Assembly: GCA_963514095.1 (NCBI GenBank)
Contig: OY741276.1
Span: 9,381,264-9,445,263, forward strand
Source: Eutrigla gurnardus
Taxonomy: Eukaryota > Chordata > Actinopteri > Perciformes > Triglidae
Direction: 5' to 3'
Length of the DNA: 64,000 nucleotides
The stretch's first letter is position 1. Each line of letters opens with the position of its first letter. A program made the position numbers and the translations under genes. Below, piece by piece: positions 8,176 through 21,317 of this stretch. The notes beneath the pieces were generated by a model. That model worked only from the letters and a program-made list of their open reading frames with translations, was not told where the DNA came from and searched no databases.

Positions 8176-11100
8176 TGAGTAAATTTGCTTATTTGGTTCG
8201 GTTATCGCCTTAGACAAGATTTTGGGTTGGACATGCGTGAAAAAAAGACCCACCTCTCCGTGCATAGACAATACATGTGGGCCAAGCACTGAACCCTGAG
8301 GGATCACTCGGACCTTTACTAAAAGTCTGAACGGAGAGATAGGGATTCCCAGCCTCAACACATGGTCTTTCATTTTGTCCAGAGGGTGCTTTTCAGCACT
8401 GTGATGTCATTTGCGGTATATTCCATATAACCACATTCACAACAGCCAACATTTCATAAGCAACAATTGCCGGTAAAACTAATTCACGATATATCAAGTC
8501 CATGAGACAAACCTACATCTAACAATGTCACCGTCATTCTGAGAATAAAAGTAAGCATTACAATTCTCCAAAATCAAAAATGAAAGACATGCTTTACTCA
8601 TTCTTCCACTTGCAGATTGTTTAAATAAAAACCACAATGTTAGTCCAGGGCTCACTTCGTGAGCGGAAAGCCTTCACTTTTGATTTTCTGGTTTTTGTCT
8701 TGTCTGTGTTTGAGCAGAACCGGACTTTATTCTACTGTGGTGCAGAGAACTCCTGATCAATAAAATGCTTTAATTTGAAATAGAAAAAAAAAGCACACAA
8801 AACAGAGAAGCGCACATAATAAAGACATAATAAGCCAATCTAATATCCCAACACCGAGAGGGAGATGATTGTGGGAGGTTTCTGTGATAATAAGAGTGTG
8901 TTTGTACTTATATTTGCTGTTATTGTTTCTTATCTCATCCTCATCTCATAAAAGAACAAGCAGAGGGAAACAGTCATTAACTTTATCCTCATAACAAAGT
9001 GAGTCTGCCTTAGTCCACAGAGCCACACACATGCTGTCTAAGCCTACCATCTGATTAAAAAGAAGAATATTCTTTCCATATGGCTTCTAGCAGAGCGATT
9101 GACAGCGAAGGGGGGGAGCTTCAAAGGTGTTCCTTTGGGATCAGTTGACAGCTATATTCATTCTTGGTTATTCTCCACAGGCATTTCCATTGAGAGCTTT
9201 CTAGGGAAATACACAGTTGACAGATAGGCATCAGTGACTCCAGTCATATGCAGACACATGCAAAGGGAGAATGGCTGGTAAGGCCAGAGGGCATTTGCCA
9301 ACTCTGCCAAAATGAATCTCAGTGAATATAAAATGAAAACAAAAAGTTGTATACTATAAAAATATAGGCTATGAAAAGTAGTGCCACTACATCCTCGCCT
9401 TCAGTAAACCTCAGTTATACAGTTTTTGATTGAATTTGTATCATCAATGGCGGTTTACATTCTATTGTTACTATTCTCCGTTTATACTGTACCATAATTC
9501 AAAAAACACAGCTTTGGTGTCGTCCTTCTGTAGATTATGTATAGGGTCTTTACTGATGGTTTCCGTTTTAGAGAAAATTATATGGACATATTGTCCTTTA
9601 TAACAATTTGGTATATTCATAATCAACTTGACATTTATTGCTGTTATAGTTGGCCACTTGCATATGACGGTTGGAGCCAATGAGCAATGGGCAGTGAAGC
9701 TGCAATGAATATGAAGTAGGAGGTGGTGAGAGCGACTGTTTTAATGCAGCGTGCAACAAATTATTACCAGCGATTCAATGTTTGTGGCAACTGGTTTGTG
9801 AATTCCTACCAATCAAAAGCTACAATGATCGAGGCAAGAACATGCCTTGTTGGTGGTGGTCAGAGATCTCTCTCCCTACCTCAAAGGAACGAGCCATCAA
9901 GAGCACAACAGGGGGGTGAAATTATGTTTCTCGATTTACTGATTGACAGCCACATGGGTCAGCGTTTTATAACTCGATTGAGACCCAGAAATGGTCTATA
10001 GGAAGCAGGAAATCATAATGGTGGAGCAGCAGAGGAGTTTTTTTTTTTCTTTCTGTAAATATATGTTGACAAGACAAAGTGATGCTACCGACTAGTTGGG
10101 TGGTGCTAAAAAAAGCCTAAAAGTAATTTTACAAACTCGTACCGCTAAAACAGATTGATTCCATGCTTACGGGTGTCTCATAATCATATCAAAAACATCG
10201 CTAGAAAATTATAGACCATAAAATCCATAAAAAATGAAGAAATCAATAGAACATTATCTTTTTCAAATGAGTCATGAGAAACAGATCAAATCGTTTTTGT
10301 CATAATTGTTTATAGCAGGTTAATGATCTTTTATTTAATTATTATTCATTATAGATTGTCATTCACTTCCAGGAAAGACTTCAAAGATCTTCAACGTTTA
10401 TTGGAAGTGCACTTACACAATGAAGGGAGAAAAGTATTCAAATATGAAAGATTAATACAATTAAATAACTTAATAACAGGCGTCTACAGATAATAATGTT
10501 TCAGCCATGGTTAATGTGAGACATGTAGCAGTGGCATAAGTTAATCCATTCTCCCCACAAGGTCACAAAGCCTGTGTTTTCATCAAACTGATTACTTACA
10601 ACCACTAAAAAAGAAAAGATAGGCAGAAGAAGAGACATAGATATAGGACACAGATATAGGAAGAAGGAGAAACGTGGCAAGACCTTGACAGACAGGCGAA
10701 GAGACAGCTCATGCGCTGATATATAAGCAGGCAGACAGGAAGACAAATAAGTAAAGGACTAGCAGTGCTGCTGCATAATAACATAAATACTGTAGAATTG
10801 AAAGATCATCCTGCGAGAGCAAAGAACACCATATTCTTCACATCCAACGTTCTTTGGTTAAGATCTCTGAGAAGTCTGTGGCCTTGTGGATGCACAAAAT
10901 CTGCAGCTCAGAAGATCCCATCGAGAAAGAAAGATCATATTTTGCAACTTGTCCCCCTATTTATTGAGTTGAATTACAGAATTTGGGTTGAGATCCTGCA
11001 TATCTTGCTCACTCTGTCTCCCTCTCTCTCCCCCTCTCCCTCTCTTTGCTTTGATGTCTGAGCGTTCACGACCGAATTGGTATTCCCTTCATGATTATTG

Positions 11101-12793
11101 TCTGATGGGGGTTATGGGGGGTTTGAAGGGGTGGGTGTGCAATCAGTAAACTGTGTAAACTGGAAATGGAAAGTTGACATTGTCTCCGTGGCCCTGTTCA
11201 CACTCCAACTAAAAGCCTTTTGGCTCCAACATGTAGCACAGATCAATCACATACTGTATGTGGATGCTTGGTCATTAAAACAAACAAACAGAAAATGTGC
11301 TTAGGAAGCAGGTTTAGTCTCCTGACCACTCAAAGCACTCTGTGTATGACTGTGCATTCACATGCACTGATTCATACACTGATGGCAGAGGCTGCCTTAC
11401 AAGGTGTCACCTGCTCGTCACATTCCAATCTAATCATTTATGCACAGCCTTCGAGAGCACAGGCCTGAGCCACAGTCGTCCCTGAAGTGAAGGAACAAGT
11501 CCCAGTGTATTTCCCTTGCTGTTCAACATTTAGGATCTACAGCTACAATGAAGGGGGGATTTTACTATGGACATACTAGTACTTCTAAGCCATTATTTAC
11601 AACGTAGAAGACAATTAAGGGTACAGAGGGTACTGTTAAGTTGAGGTTGAGTGTGTGAATTGCAATGTAGTGAAACAATGGGTTAGAGGATCATTTAATT
11701 AGACCGTCTGATTTGTCGGAGAGCTGTCGCCCGTCAGCATGGCATGGCAGAGTCAGCTGAGCGTTGAGCTGGGAGATTAGCAGCTCTGATCAGCTGGACA
11801 TCATAGTGCTGTCAGGGAAACATAAGCTGTCAGAACATCGGCTAACGTCATATTTGCACGTCTGTGGTCTGTCTCAATGTCCTCCTGTCTCTATAGTCAA
11901 TCGTCTTCATTTCGCAAACCTAATTTAATGCACAAAGAAAACATTTGAATTGCTGGGTTGAACTGATCATCAGCATTGGAATGTTTTCTTTTTTATTTCT
12001 TTATTTTTTATTGATTTCTGTATCTTGCAGCCCTGGAGTGGTGTGTGTCCTTGTAGAGGCAATGATTAACACTTCAGTCAGTCAGGGCTGTCAGCGTCTG
12101 GCTGGTTGGACTTGTGACATTTATTCCAAAAGTTCTTCCTGCGATACTTCCACACTAAGATGTTGCTGTTTTGCTGTTAAGTCTTCATTATTTTTTCTCT
12201 GTGCAATTTGGGTCAGAGACTTATTTTTTTATGAATTGATCATCACAGCATTCACAGAAATCATGCTGATTTAATGAAATCAGAGAAACCGCGCTCCCTT
12301 CTCCTTACCTTTTGCTTCTTATTTATCATATCCTCCTCCACTACTTCTTGCCTCTTTCGTCTAGTTTATTCCTTCTCCTCATCTTCATTTTTCTGTCCTT
12401 CCTCCACCCCCTCTTACTGGACTAAAAGCCACAGATGGATGGCCGACCACAGCTGAGTGGTGAGAGAGCAGACCGTCTCCACTGTATCTATGTCATGTCT
12501 CTCAGGCCTGGCTGACCTTCACACAGTTCAGGAGATGCTAGAAGGAAGAAGACCGAACTCGTCCACAATCCACATGCACACTAGGATACAACACAAGCAC
12601 GCACACATGCCATAATACACTTAGTGTATATATACAGTACGTGTTCACATACTCAAAGATGCACAGGCATATGCAGGCATCCACTCCACTCCAGACACAT
12701 ACATGTACAAAATATATACATTCACAGTACCTGTAAATGTAGACAAATGATTTGCTGACAGATTGAGCAGAAAGCTTATGTGTCTCGTGGTTT

Positions 12794-12795
<2 letters not shown>
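8176..12795. other. Intergenic, no gene recognised
   Basis: Only chance reading frames are present. The one point of interest is a cDNA-like 3' end at 8640-8792, listed separately. Confidence 0.4.
8640..8792 (+). other. Possible transcript 3' end or retrocopy tail
   Basis: AATAAA (8759-8764) is followed 19 bp later by a run of nine A (8784-8792). This spacing suggests either a genuine poly(A) signal or the 3' end of an inserted processed transcript. No coding sequence could be tied to it and no flanking target duplication was found. Confidence 0.25.

Positions 12796-12836
<41 letters not shown>
12796..12836. repeat. (GT)n microsatellite
   Basis: A pure GT run of 41 bp. Confidence 0.97.
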
Positions 12837-12838
<2 letters not shown>

Positions 12839-15800
12839 AACGTGTACAGTAGCCTGTATGTATCCTCTAACTCAGTCAAAATTGTAAACACCAAGTACTG
12901 AGCACACCAGATGTGTGTGTGCCTGTGAACTTAGTACATAGTGCATTCTTTCCACAGTATTAACAAAAGCCAAGTGAGGCATTTCTGTCCCTTTTTCTAA
13001 TTATTGTGTACATTACAAACTGAAAAGCTCGTGGAATACCGTGTGACACTAATAAACCAAGGGACTAAAGTTTTACTTGACCAGCTAGCTAAGCAGACCA
13101 AAAAAGGTTCATGGCCAAGTTTCTTAAGAGAACATTTTTCTGAATTGTATTAATATCAGATTTTTTTATTTTCTTTCATACAGCCGTATTCATGCTGGTT
13201 TTACTGCAGCTTAATTTTCGGGGTAACACGAGCTCCATGTATCATTAATGAGTCAACGAGAACAGAACTTTGGCATCTAATTAGGGGTATTTATTGGCCT
13301 CAATGTGAAAGTATGTTAAAATATTGACAATACTAAAAAAAGACCCATTTTTGCATGTGCCTTGTATGTTCAAGATGAAGCAGCTTGCTTGCATGGAAAT
13401 TACATTGTCACTGTTGCTTGGATACAGAGATGGTCAGATTTTCTTAAGATATTGAGATTCAAGGTTATTTTAAGTCCTCCCTGTAAAATCCAGCTTAGGA
13501 AAACTTGCGGTTACTGAATCTATAATATATAATAAATATATCGTGTATACGTGCATTATGCATATTTATATATATATATATATTAACATACCCACAAGTG
13601 CCCTGCAGCAATTCCCATGCAGATGCACAGCCATTTTGAATCAATCTCCTGCAGTACAGCAAAAAAGTAAGAAACAAGAAGCACAGCAGTGATTTAAAAA
13701 AAAAAAAAAACATTGACTGAAAGATGTTAAGCAGAAGACAAGATGCAATCAAATCATCAGTTCTGAACATATGTTGTGGAAGCAGAGCTTGTAGTTTCAA
13801 CTCTGAACACATTTTCAGTCTAATAATTCTCATTTCAAGGGAACTGAAATCTCAATAACCTCGAGGCTTTATCTGGCAAATCACCAGAATCCAAATGTTT
13901 GTTCGTTAGTTTGTGAGTTAGTGCACAACGAAGGTGAACAAGCAAAGATGCTGGGTTCGTGTATGATCATATGATTAAAAAGAAAAAAAAAGAAAAACTT
14001 TGACCAATCTGTTCCTCCAAGTTTGGAAATGTTTGTGACATGTATCATGTAAAATAAAATAAGAAAAACAAATCTGCTCACCGAAGATACAGGGGCACAG
14101 CTGAGAAAGAATAACGCAGTGAATAGGATGAAGGTATACATTGTACCCAGAGACACAGCCTTGCTACTGTATGTTCTGTTTCTGTGTGTTTGCTTGGCTC
14201 TGATGTGCTTCTCTGTGTACCAGCAGGACTGAAGCACAGTTGGCCTGTGAGAAGTTTTATACTTTACAAAGAAGAAATGCCCTTTTATCCCTCTCTCTCT
14301 AAAACCATGATTAGTTGGACCAGCCTTGACTTCAACTGAATAGTTTCCACACACTTTCACACTCATGACTATGGATTGAGGCTGATTTGAATTTGTTATT
14401 TACCTCTTAAAAGCAGATGAGAGTTCTGATTATTGCCTTTAGCCTGAGGGAAAGAATCTCAGACAAAAGAAGGCGGCTATTCATTTCCAACATATTTTGT
14501 TTTGCATCCATGTCAAAGCATGGCATGGACACATGCATATATTCTGCATATGTCACTTCATTTGATTTGACTTGCTCATCTCTATGAGTTTTTTCATATA
14601 TTGACAGCTCTATTGCTATCAATCTGAATATCAGAAACACCCCTCAGTGTAACGCAGGGAAATGTGACAGCAACATAAACTATAGCTCCTAAAATGGGCA
14701 TAAAGTGAAGTCAACAACTCTCTAAAACAGCTCCAACACAGATTGATAAAGAGAGGATATTTTGCCCAGTGTACGTTATAAACTGGCAGGTTAACCAAAA
14801 GCAGTGTTAAATACTGACCACCTCCAGATTCACAGAGTGTAAATTTCTACAGGTACTAGCTTTAAGTGATAATTCATATGCCAATACTTTTGCAAGTGTG
14901 GTGGTGAATATGAAAGGGAATCATGCCCAGAATCAAGAACAAGTTCAAAAATAGATATATTCAAACATTTCCTGACAGCATGTTGATTCGCTGTGATCAA
15001 AGTAACGAGGCTGATGCATTTTGCTGGGCGCTGCGGTCCATCATACCATGCCGGGTTTCGCTGTAAAGTTAATAACCACATTTGATTTATACACATTTCT
15101 GAAGCTCGTGAACACGTTTTGAATGTAATTCTGAAAAGTCTCTTGCTTTTCAAAAAACCTTTCTGCTTTTATTGAACGGCATAAAATGCCTAAGCTCTAA
15201 TCGCTACTCCCAGCTGGATGACACCTCGGCTTGATGCATCACTAACCTGCTACACTGGCTCTGAGGCTATCATCATGGTTCACTATCTTCAGTCTGGTGC
15301 CAGGATGACTGCTGCTAAGGATAACAATTGCACTATCTTGCAACACTGCCCCTGTAGTTACAGTCGTGGATCAATATCTTGCTTCACTCCAACAGAGGCA
15401 GCATCAAAGACATTTGCTGCTGAACGGATAACATTTTATTATTGTTGAAATGATTAGTTTTTTAATGCCTTATAGCCCGTTTTCATAACAATGTTCCAGT
15501 GTGAACAAATCACAGACGAACTAACTAATATCTAACTTGATGACATATTGAACTGATAATGGACACATACTATATTTTATCAATACGTTGTATTTGTTGG
15601 TAAAGGTATATGATTAGTTCTAGATATGCAAAGTCCTATGCTCACTCCTGAGGGAGCTGTGCAGGCACTGTTTTGGCCAGTCAATATAAGCCAAACCCCT
15701 CCTTGTACAAGCTATACAAATACTGTAACTATAGCCAACTTTGGCATCTGCAAAGTAAGCGGCATGAAAAATGCAACAGTTAGAGTCCTTTTTCAAGTTG

Positions 15801-16879
15801 CAATACATTTGCATTGTAGCAACAGATGCAGTTTGACAGAGATCTTTGATTTATACAGTTTATTATACTGTTAATAATAGTGAAGGACAGATGAAAATAA
15901 ATATAAAAATAAAGCTGTTAAATGGCCTTTAAAAAGGCTTCAGGCCATCAGTCCTGACACATAAACTAATTAACTTGTGCAGGTCGCCATAAAGTTGTTG
16001 GCACGCGTCGGTCTGAGAGACACGATGCCAGAATGGACAGTTCCAAGAAGCAAGGAGGTGGAGACTCACTGATCATGCATGAAATGTCAAGCATCTCATG
16101 TGTCATATCAGAAGTCATGGACTCATCCACCTTTATCTTATTCTTGAGAATGGCCCGAAAACAATAGTCAACGTCAGATTTACCATCTTAAATTGCAGTA
16201 TTGACTGTAGTACCTGTTGTTTTATAGTGATGAATCCTGTTGTCCTTGTAAATTGAAAGAGCGTGCCAGTTGATCCTAATTAGCACAGGTTAATACTCTG
16301 CCAGTTCCCATAAAAAGGCATGAGAGCAAAGTAGAGAGAGTTAAGAACGCCCAAAGGAAAACCTAAAGAGAGTGGAGCACGGGATGTAAAAAACAAAAAA
16401 ACTTCAATAGTTCTGAAGTGGATGCACTTTTGCAGAAAGTGAACGCCAAATGAGCTGTCATATTTAATAGTGTCAGGCGCTGATATAAAATCACACAACA
16501 AAAAGATGCACAGGGTGCTATTTCGTGTTCAGTGTTAAAGTTTTAGTGTGGTGTTTATTATTATCTGAACATCAAAGTCTATCTATTTAAATATCACATT
16601 TAAACCCATTGTCCAGCAAACACAAAAAGCATCAAGACAATTATTAAATTACAGTCACCCCAAAAGCATTATTCAAAAAGACACATCACCAATTTGTAGG
16701 GAAGCATCACATATTCCAGCAAAAATGTATCATAAAGAATAAAGGGATCTTCATGAGACTGAATTGACCCCGGGGACGGCATGAGGCCGGTGCCAGATGA
16801 AATGAGAAGTCTGCTTGACTCATAGATTCTAAACGCCCAACAAACATTACATTTAATCCATTTACTTCTTTACATTCAA
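12837..16879. other. Intergenic, no gene recognised
   Basis: AT-rich sequence. Minus-strand frames of 107-161 codons near 13881-15153 have no recognisable motif or splice context and look like chance. Confidence 0.4.
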
Positions 16880-17065
16880 ACAAAATAATCCTACATTTGG
16901 TCTTAGTTGTGTCCAGAAAACCAATGAAGTGATGGAGGCAAGCAGCAGTAAGCTTCTTTTTCTCTCTTTCTTCTGAGCAAGAATAAGAATGTTACTGCAG
17001 TGGTCTAGTCTGCAAGTTACAGAAGAGCACAGACCCTGTATCTGTCTCGCCACTCGAGGCCTCAC
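16880..17065 (-). repeat. Probable decayed LINE-like / dispersed repeat remnant
   Basis: The phrase 'gttactgcagtggtctagtctgcaagttac' region resembles the 'ttacagtagtc(t/c)a' part of a widespread fish repeat. It may belong with the better remnant at 32695-33070. Assignment is from memory; the divergence is high and the strand uncertain. Confidence 0.3.
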
Positions 17066-18437
17066 TATCTGGCTAAAATGTAAAACAGGGACCTCCTATT
17101 CATGGAGGAGAATAATTGGGGAAAGTGACAACCTGTAAAAACCCAACCAACTGTTCCTAAGCAGAGACCTTTGCAGACCGGCGACTCTGTCTGGTGGTGC
17201 TGTGCTGGGTCAGCAATGGACAAAAGCACTATAACGAAAGCAATCAAGCTTTCTTATAGATCGCAGCCATGAATCCGATGCACAAATGTAAAGACGGTTT
17301 TGAAATGTTGGAAATTACTCCTAATCAGTGACTAGGTATTAATTTCAGTCAAGACAAATTGGTATTCTGTTACTATATCCAATTTATGCTTCATTAAATG
17401 TTTTTTATTTATTTTGTATTTTTTTTACAGTGCACTTGCATCAGAGTGCCAGGCCAATAAATTGACTTGGTTGCGGTTGCAGAATGATCACAGTCATGGT
17501 TACGTGATAAAAATGTCAACGCTGACTTCCAGTTTAACAGGGAACGTGAACCCTGTTGTAGACCAACTGTTATTTGTCTGTCCACCTCCTGACCTTCACT
17601 CCCTAAAAGGCCGTGACACCTATTTTCCTCAACCGGCTTCTTAAAAGGAGCAATGAGCTCACCGTTTCCTGTCAAAGTTCGAGTTAGGTCACTTCCTACA
17701 ACGGGAGAGATTGCTCTGTGTTTCTGTCCTCAAGTCATTTTGAGTGGGCGAAGCTCCGTTTAGAAGAGGGTGATGTCACATGTTCCGTGTATTAAAAGTG
17801 AACCTTAAATCATCTCGCTGGTACACACCTCCGCTGTTCCTTTACATCTCTGTGAATGAACATTTCATTTCTTATTGCAGTATTTGTGGTTTGTAACATT
17901 TACATTGAGAAAAGCACAGAGAAAACTATAGTGAATGCACACGAAAAAAAATCAGCTTTCAACCATCTATAGCTGGATAATGGACGATTAATGACTGGCT
18001 GCCCCTTTTAATTTTATTCAGACTTTAGGTCACATCTGCCATCGTGTGTCTGCCAAATGTACAGGAAGTTATTGTTCAAGCTTAAAAAAAAAGGCAACAT
18101 CAATTAGTTTGCTTTGTTTCGTTAAATGACCGAACATAAATATGTGTCTCACTGTCGGCCATTTGTCAGTGTGGGGATGTGTGTCCACGTGTGACACAGA
18201 CAAAGCCTTACAATTGTATAGTGAGGAAGTGTGAGAGTGCGTATACACGTGTGCACGTGCCCTTGTGTCTGTGTGTAATGAGGTGGCACATTAGTGGCAT
18301 CTGTAAGAAGGCTGAAACAAAAAGCTCAGCTGGACTCTTTTGTCTTAGAGGCGCATATGGTCATGTTTAATTCTTTTGCCCTGTATCAGAGGGTGAAGAG
18401 GCTCTTTATATTGTGTGAAAGAGTTGGTGTGGCTATC

Positions 18438-18442
<5 letters not shown>
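17066..18442. other. Intergenic, no gene recognised
   Basis: Chance reading frames only; no repeat family was recognised. Confidence 0.4.

Positions 18443-18500
<58 letters not shown>
18443..18500. repeat. (TG)n microsatellite
   Basis: A pure TG run of 58 bp. The Cys-Val reading frame across it is an artefact. Confidence 0.97.
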
Positions 18501-18503
<3 letters not shown>

Positions 18504-18800
18504 TAGTCTTGTTAAGCCAGTTTCATGGTCTTTTCATCACTACATTTCACTTGGGGTGTCTGCAATGCTGTGGGTGGATGTGAAAGGGTTTGCTTGTGTT
18601 GTGTCAACCTTTTCTCGTGTGTGTGTGGGTGTGTGTTTCTTGGAGTATGTGCAAGATAGTGCACTCACTTGGGTGTGTGATTTTGGGGCTTTTCCAGGGT
18701 CTGGTTAATTTCCCCGATGTTGATCAAAAACAGATTTAAATAGAGAGAGGGGGCTCAGTTTGTTTGAACACATGTCTGCACTCTCTCTCACACACATACG

Positions 18801-18801
<1 letters not shown>

Positions 18802-18844
<43 letters not shown>

Positions 18845-18955
18845 TTGATTAGGGCAGTATAAACAGAAAAAAATAGTTATCCGTCTCAGGGGTGGTGCTG
18901 GTTTCACAGGATGGAGACTGATATGGGAGCTATATAGTTTACACACGCATGCATG

Positions 18956-18988
<33 letters not shown>
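18802..18988. repeat. Two (CA)n microsatellites
   Basis: CA runs lie at 18802-18840 and 18960-18988, the second preceded by 'gcatgcatgcacgc'. They are in opposite orientation to the (TG)n tract at 18443-18500. Confidence 0.95.
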
Positions 18989-18991
<3 letters not shown>

Positions 18992-20938
18992 ACATTCCTT
19001 CGTCTCCACAGTCTCACTGCATTTGTATGGAATACAGAGCCTCCTAATTTCTTTTCATGAAGAAAGTGTGGACTGAAACGTGAAGCAAAAGTCAAAGAAG
19101 AAGAAGAAAGACCTGCTTCCTCAGATATGTTGGAAAGAAAAGCACAGCTAGAAGATATGCTACACTATACCTCATGTGGCTTCAGATCAATCAAAAGAGC
19201 AAGACTTATCAAAGCCAAGACTCAGCTATAGCATTATTTTTTAATCTTTTGCCATCTAGTGAATTACTCAGAATAAAGGCAAATGTAATGGGATCAATTT
19301 TTAAAACAAAATACTTTAAAACCTAACAATTTTTCTCCTTTTTCAGTCAGAGGGAACAGTTTTTTTTTCCCGCTGGAGGATCTCAGGAGGGAAATATTTT
19401 ATTTTTGCACTGTTTATATTTTCCCTTCCTGGTTTGCATATCTTTAGCCTCCAGCCAAGTGCTGTTAATTAGATAAACAGGTAATTCCCAGCACTAACCA
19501 AATGCTCCGTGTGCCTGTACACATATGTGCTTGTGCGTGTGTGTGTTTGTGTCTGTGTGTGTCTGTATGTGTGGGTGACTGCAAAGGCCAAATTGAGCAT
19601 AAAGCAACTACAATAAACAATAATGTATAAGCGCGTACGGGGAATTAGAGTTGCATAAAGTGGCAGGGAAATCGTGAGGTAAGTTATGCATAAAGCCATG
19701 CATTATTGAACAGCAGCATTTCAAAGGTGGAGAGACGCGATTCAAAAGGACCCAAAAAGAATTCTTTGAGTGCCAGTTACTATTTATTACCAGGCCTTCA
19801 GCTGAAAAAGAGAATGAAAAAGACAACGAAGAAAGAAAGGGGAGAAATAGATATTATGGAAAAGGGGATGTGATATTCCCTCTCCGTGTGTCAGGCTCAC
19901 CGGTGTGTGACATGTCCGTCTCAGTGGGGACTTCCTGCCTCTCCATCCCTATCTGGGTGTTTTTTTTCTACCCATCATTCACTTCCTCTCCATTCCCTGC
20001 TATTGCTCTATTTCTCCCTCCTGTGCTACCTTGCGGTTGGTCAACCTCGTCATATCTTCTTTCTTTTTTTCTCTTTCCTTCACACACACTTTTTTTTTTA
20101 TGTCCATGCGACCATAAGAGAGACGGGGACACTTGACTGCCTCACATTAGTTGGTTTTAATATTACTCAGCATTTGGGTTTTTAAAAACTGCCGCATCCA
20201 GATACAGATATACAGAGAGCATTATAAAAAATACTTACTCCTCCTCATACAGTGCCTTTCAGAGACACATCCTGTCACTATCCAAGGCTGGTATGATGAA
20301 CTCACTCCTCTTTAACTTTCTTTATTCTTTAACCTGCTTTGAATTCTTGCTTTCTATAGCACCAGGCTTCAGTATTTCTCCACACCATGAGGTTTTCTTA
20401 TAGAAATAACATCAGTCTGGATGCCGTTAAGGTCACGTTTACCACATTTGACAGAAATACTTTTGCCATAACAGAATATGCGTTGACCTATGTTGTGATG
20501 TTGTAAACTTGCACAAGAAAGATGACGCAGGCGGAGGAGACACAACTGTTTTATCTTTGCTATGTTTTCTGCAACAAAAAAAAAAAAAACAGACATTTTT
20601 TATCAAACACCGTTGACCCAAATGTTCAGTGTTGCAACGCTATCATTGTGTGCCGTCAGTCACCATTAACCGGCTGACTTGACGGTTGCATCATAAATCG
20701 TGGAGGCGAGTCTTCTGAAGAGTCGCTCATTATCTCCCCATACAAACGGCTCCGCTCTCTGTGGTGACGGAAAACTGATTGTGGATATGAGGAATGAGTT
20801 TCTCAAGGTTAAATACACATTGTGAGACAAGTGTTTACGCTCACATCAAAGAGTGGGAAGTTGAGAAGTCAGTCACCACAAAGTTAGGAATGTGAAAGAA
20901 GTGTTTAAGTGTCTAGTTTTAATATGGTTATCTTGGCT
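18989..20938. other. Intergenic, no gene recognised
   Basis: Contains short impure TG stretches near 19530 and pyrimidine-rich stretches near 19960-20100. No exon or mobile element is supported. Confidence 0.4.
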
Positions 20939-20972
20939 GGTGTGTGTGTGTGTGTGTGGGGGGGGGGGGGGG
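20939..20972. repeat. (TG)n followed by a G15 homopolymer
   Basis: A 20-bp TG run passes directly into 15 consecutive G (20958-20972). Long G runs can form quadruplexes and often mark assembly or sequencing weak points. Confidence 0.95.
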
Positions 20973-21301
20973 ATTTAAAGTATTTCTTTGTGCTAATATA
21001 CAACTTTCGAATGTGAAAGATATCCCATCCTTAAGTAGTATTTATTATCGCCTGGTTGAAATGAGGTTGAAACAGCATTTAAGATGAGACAAGACCTCCA
21101 CTAAACCCTGAATTACCTGAATTTAAACTGTGATATCTACAGATAAATAGACGTCTGATATACATCTACCAAACGTCTTTTAGATGTCCAGTTCAGCTCA
21201 GTTGGGGGTTGCAAATCATTCAGCTGATCCGCACCATCAAGGCTGTGTGGGTGTGCTTTGATCAAAGCTGATTGAATGTGGCCTGGCAACATACACAAAC
21301 A

Positions 21302-21317
21302 CCCCCCCCCCCCCCCC
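21302..21317. repeat. C16 homopolymer
   Basis: Sixteen consecutive C lie 330 bp after the G15 run and are complementary to it. Confidence 0.95.

Noticed and set aside
14471..14640. Retroviral or viral remnant anywhere in the window
   Set aside because: No long terminal repeats, polymerase or capsid-like frames were seen here or elsewhere in the window.
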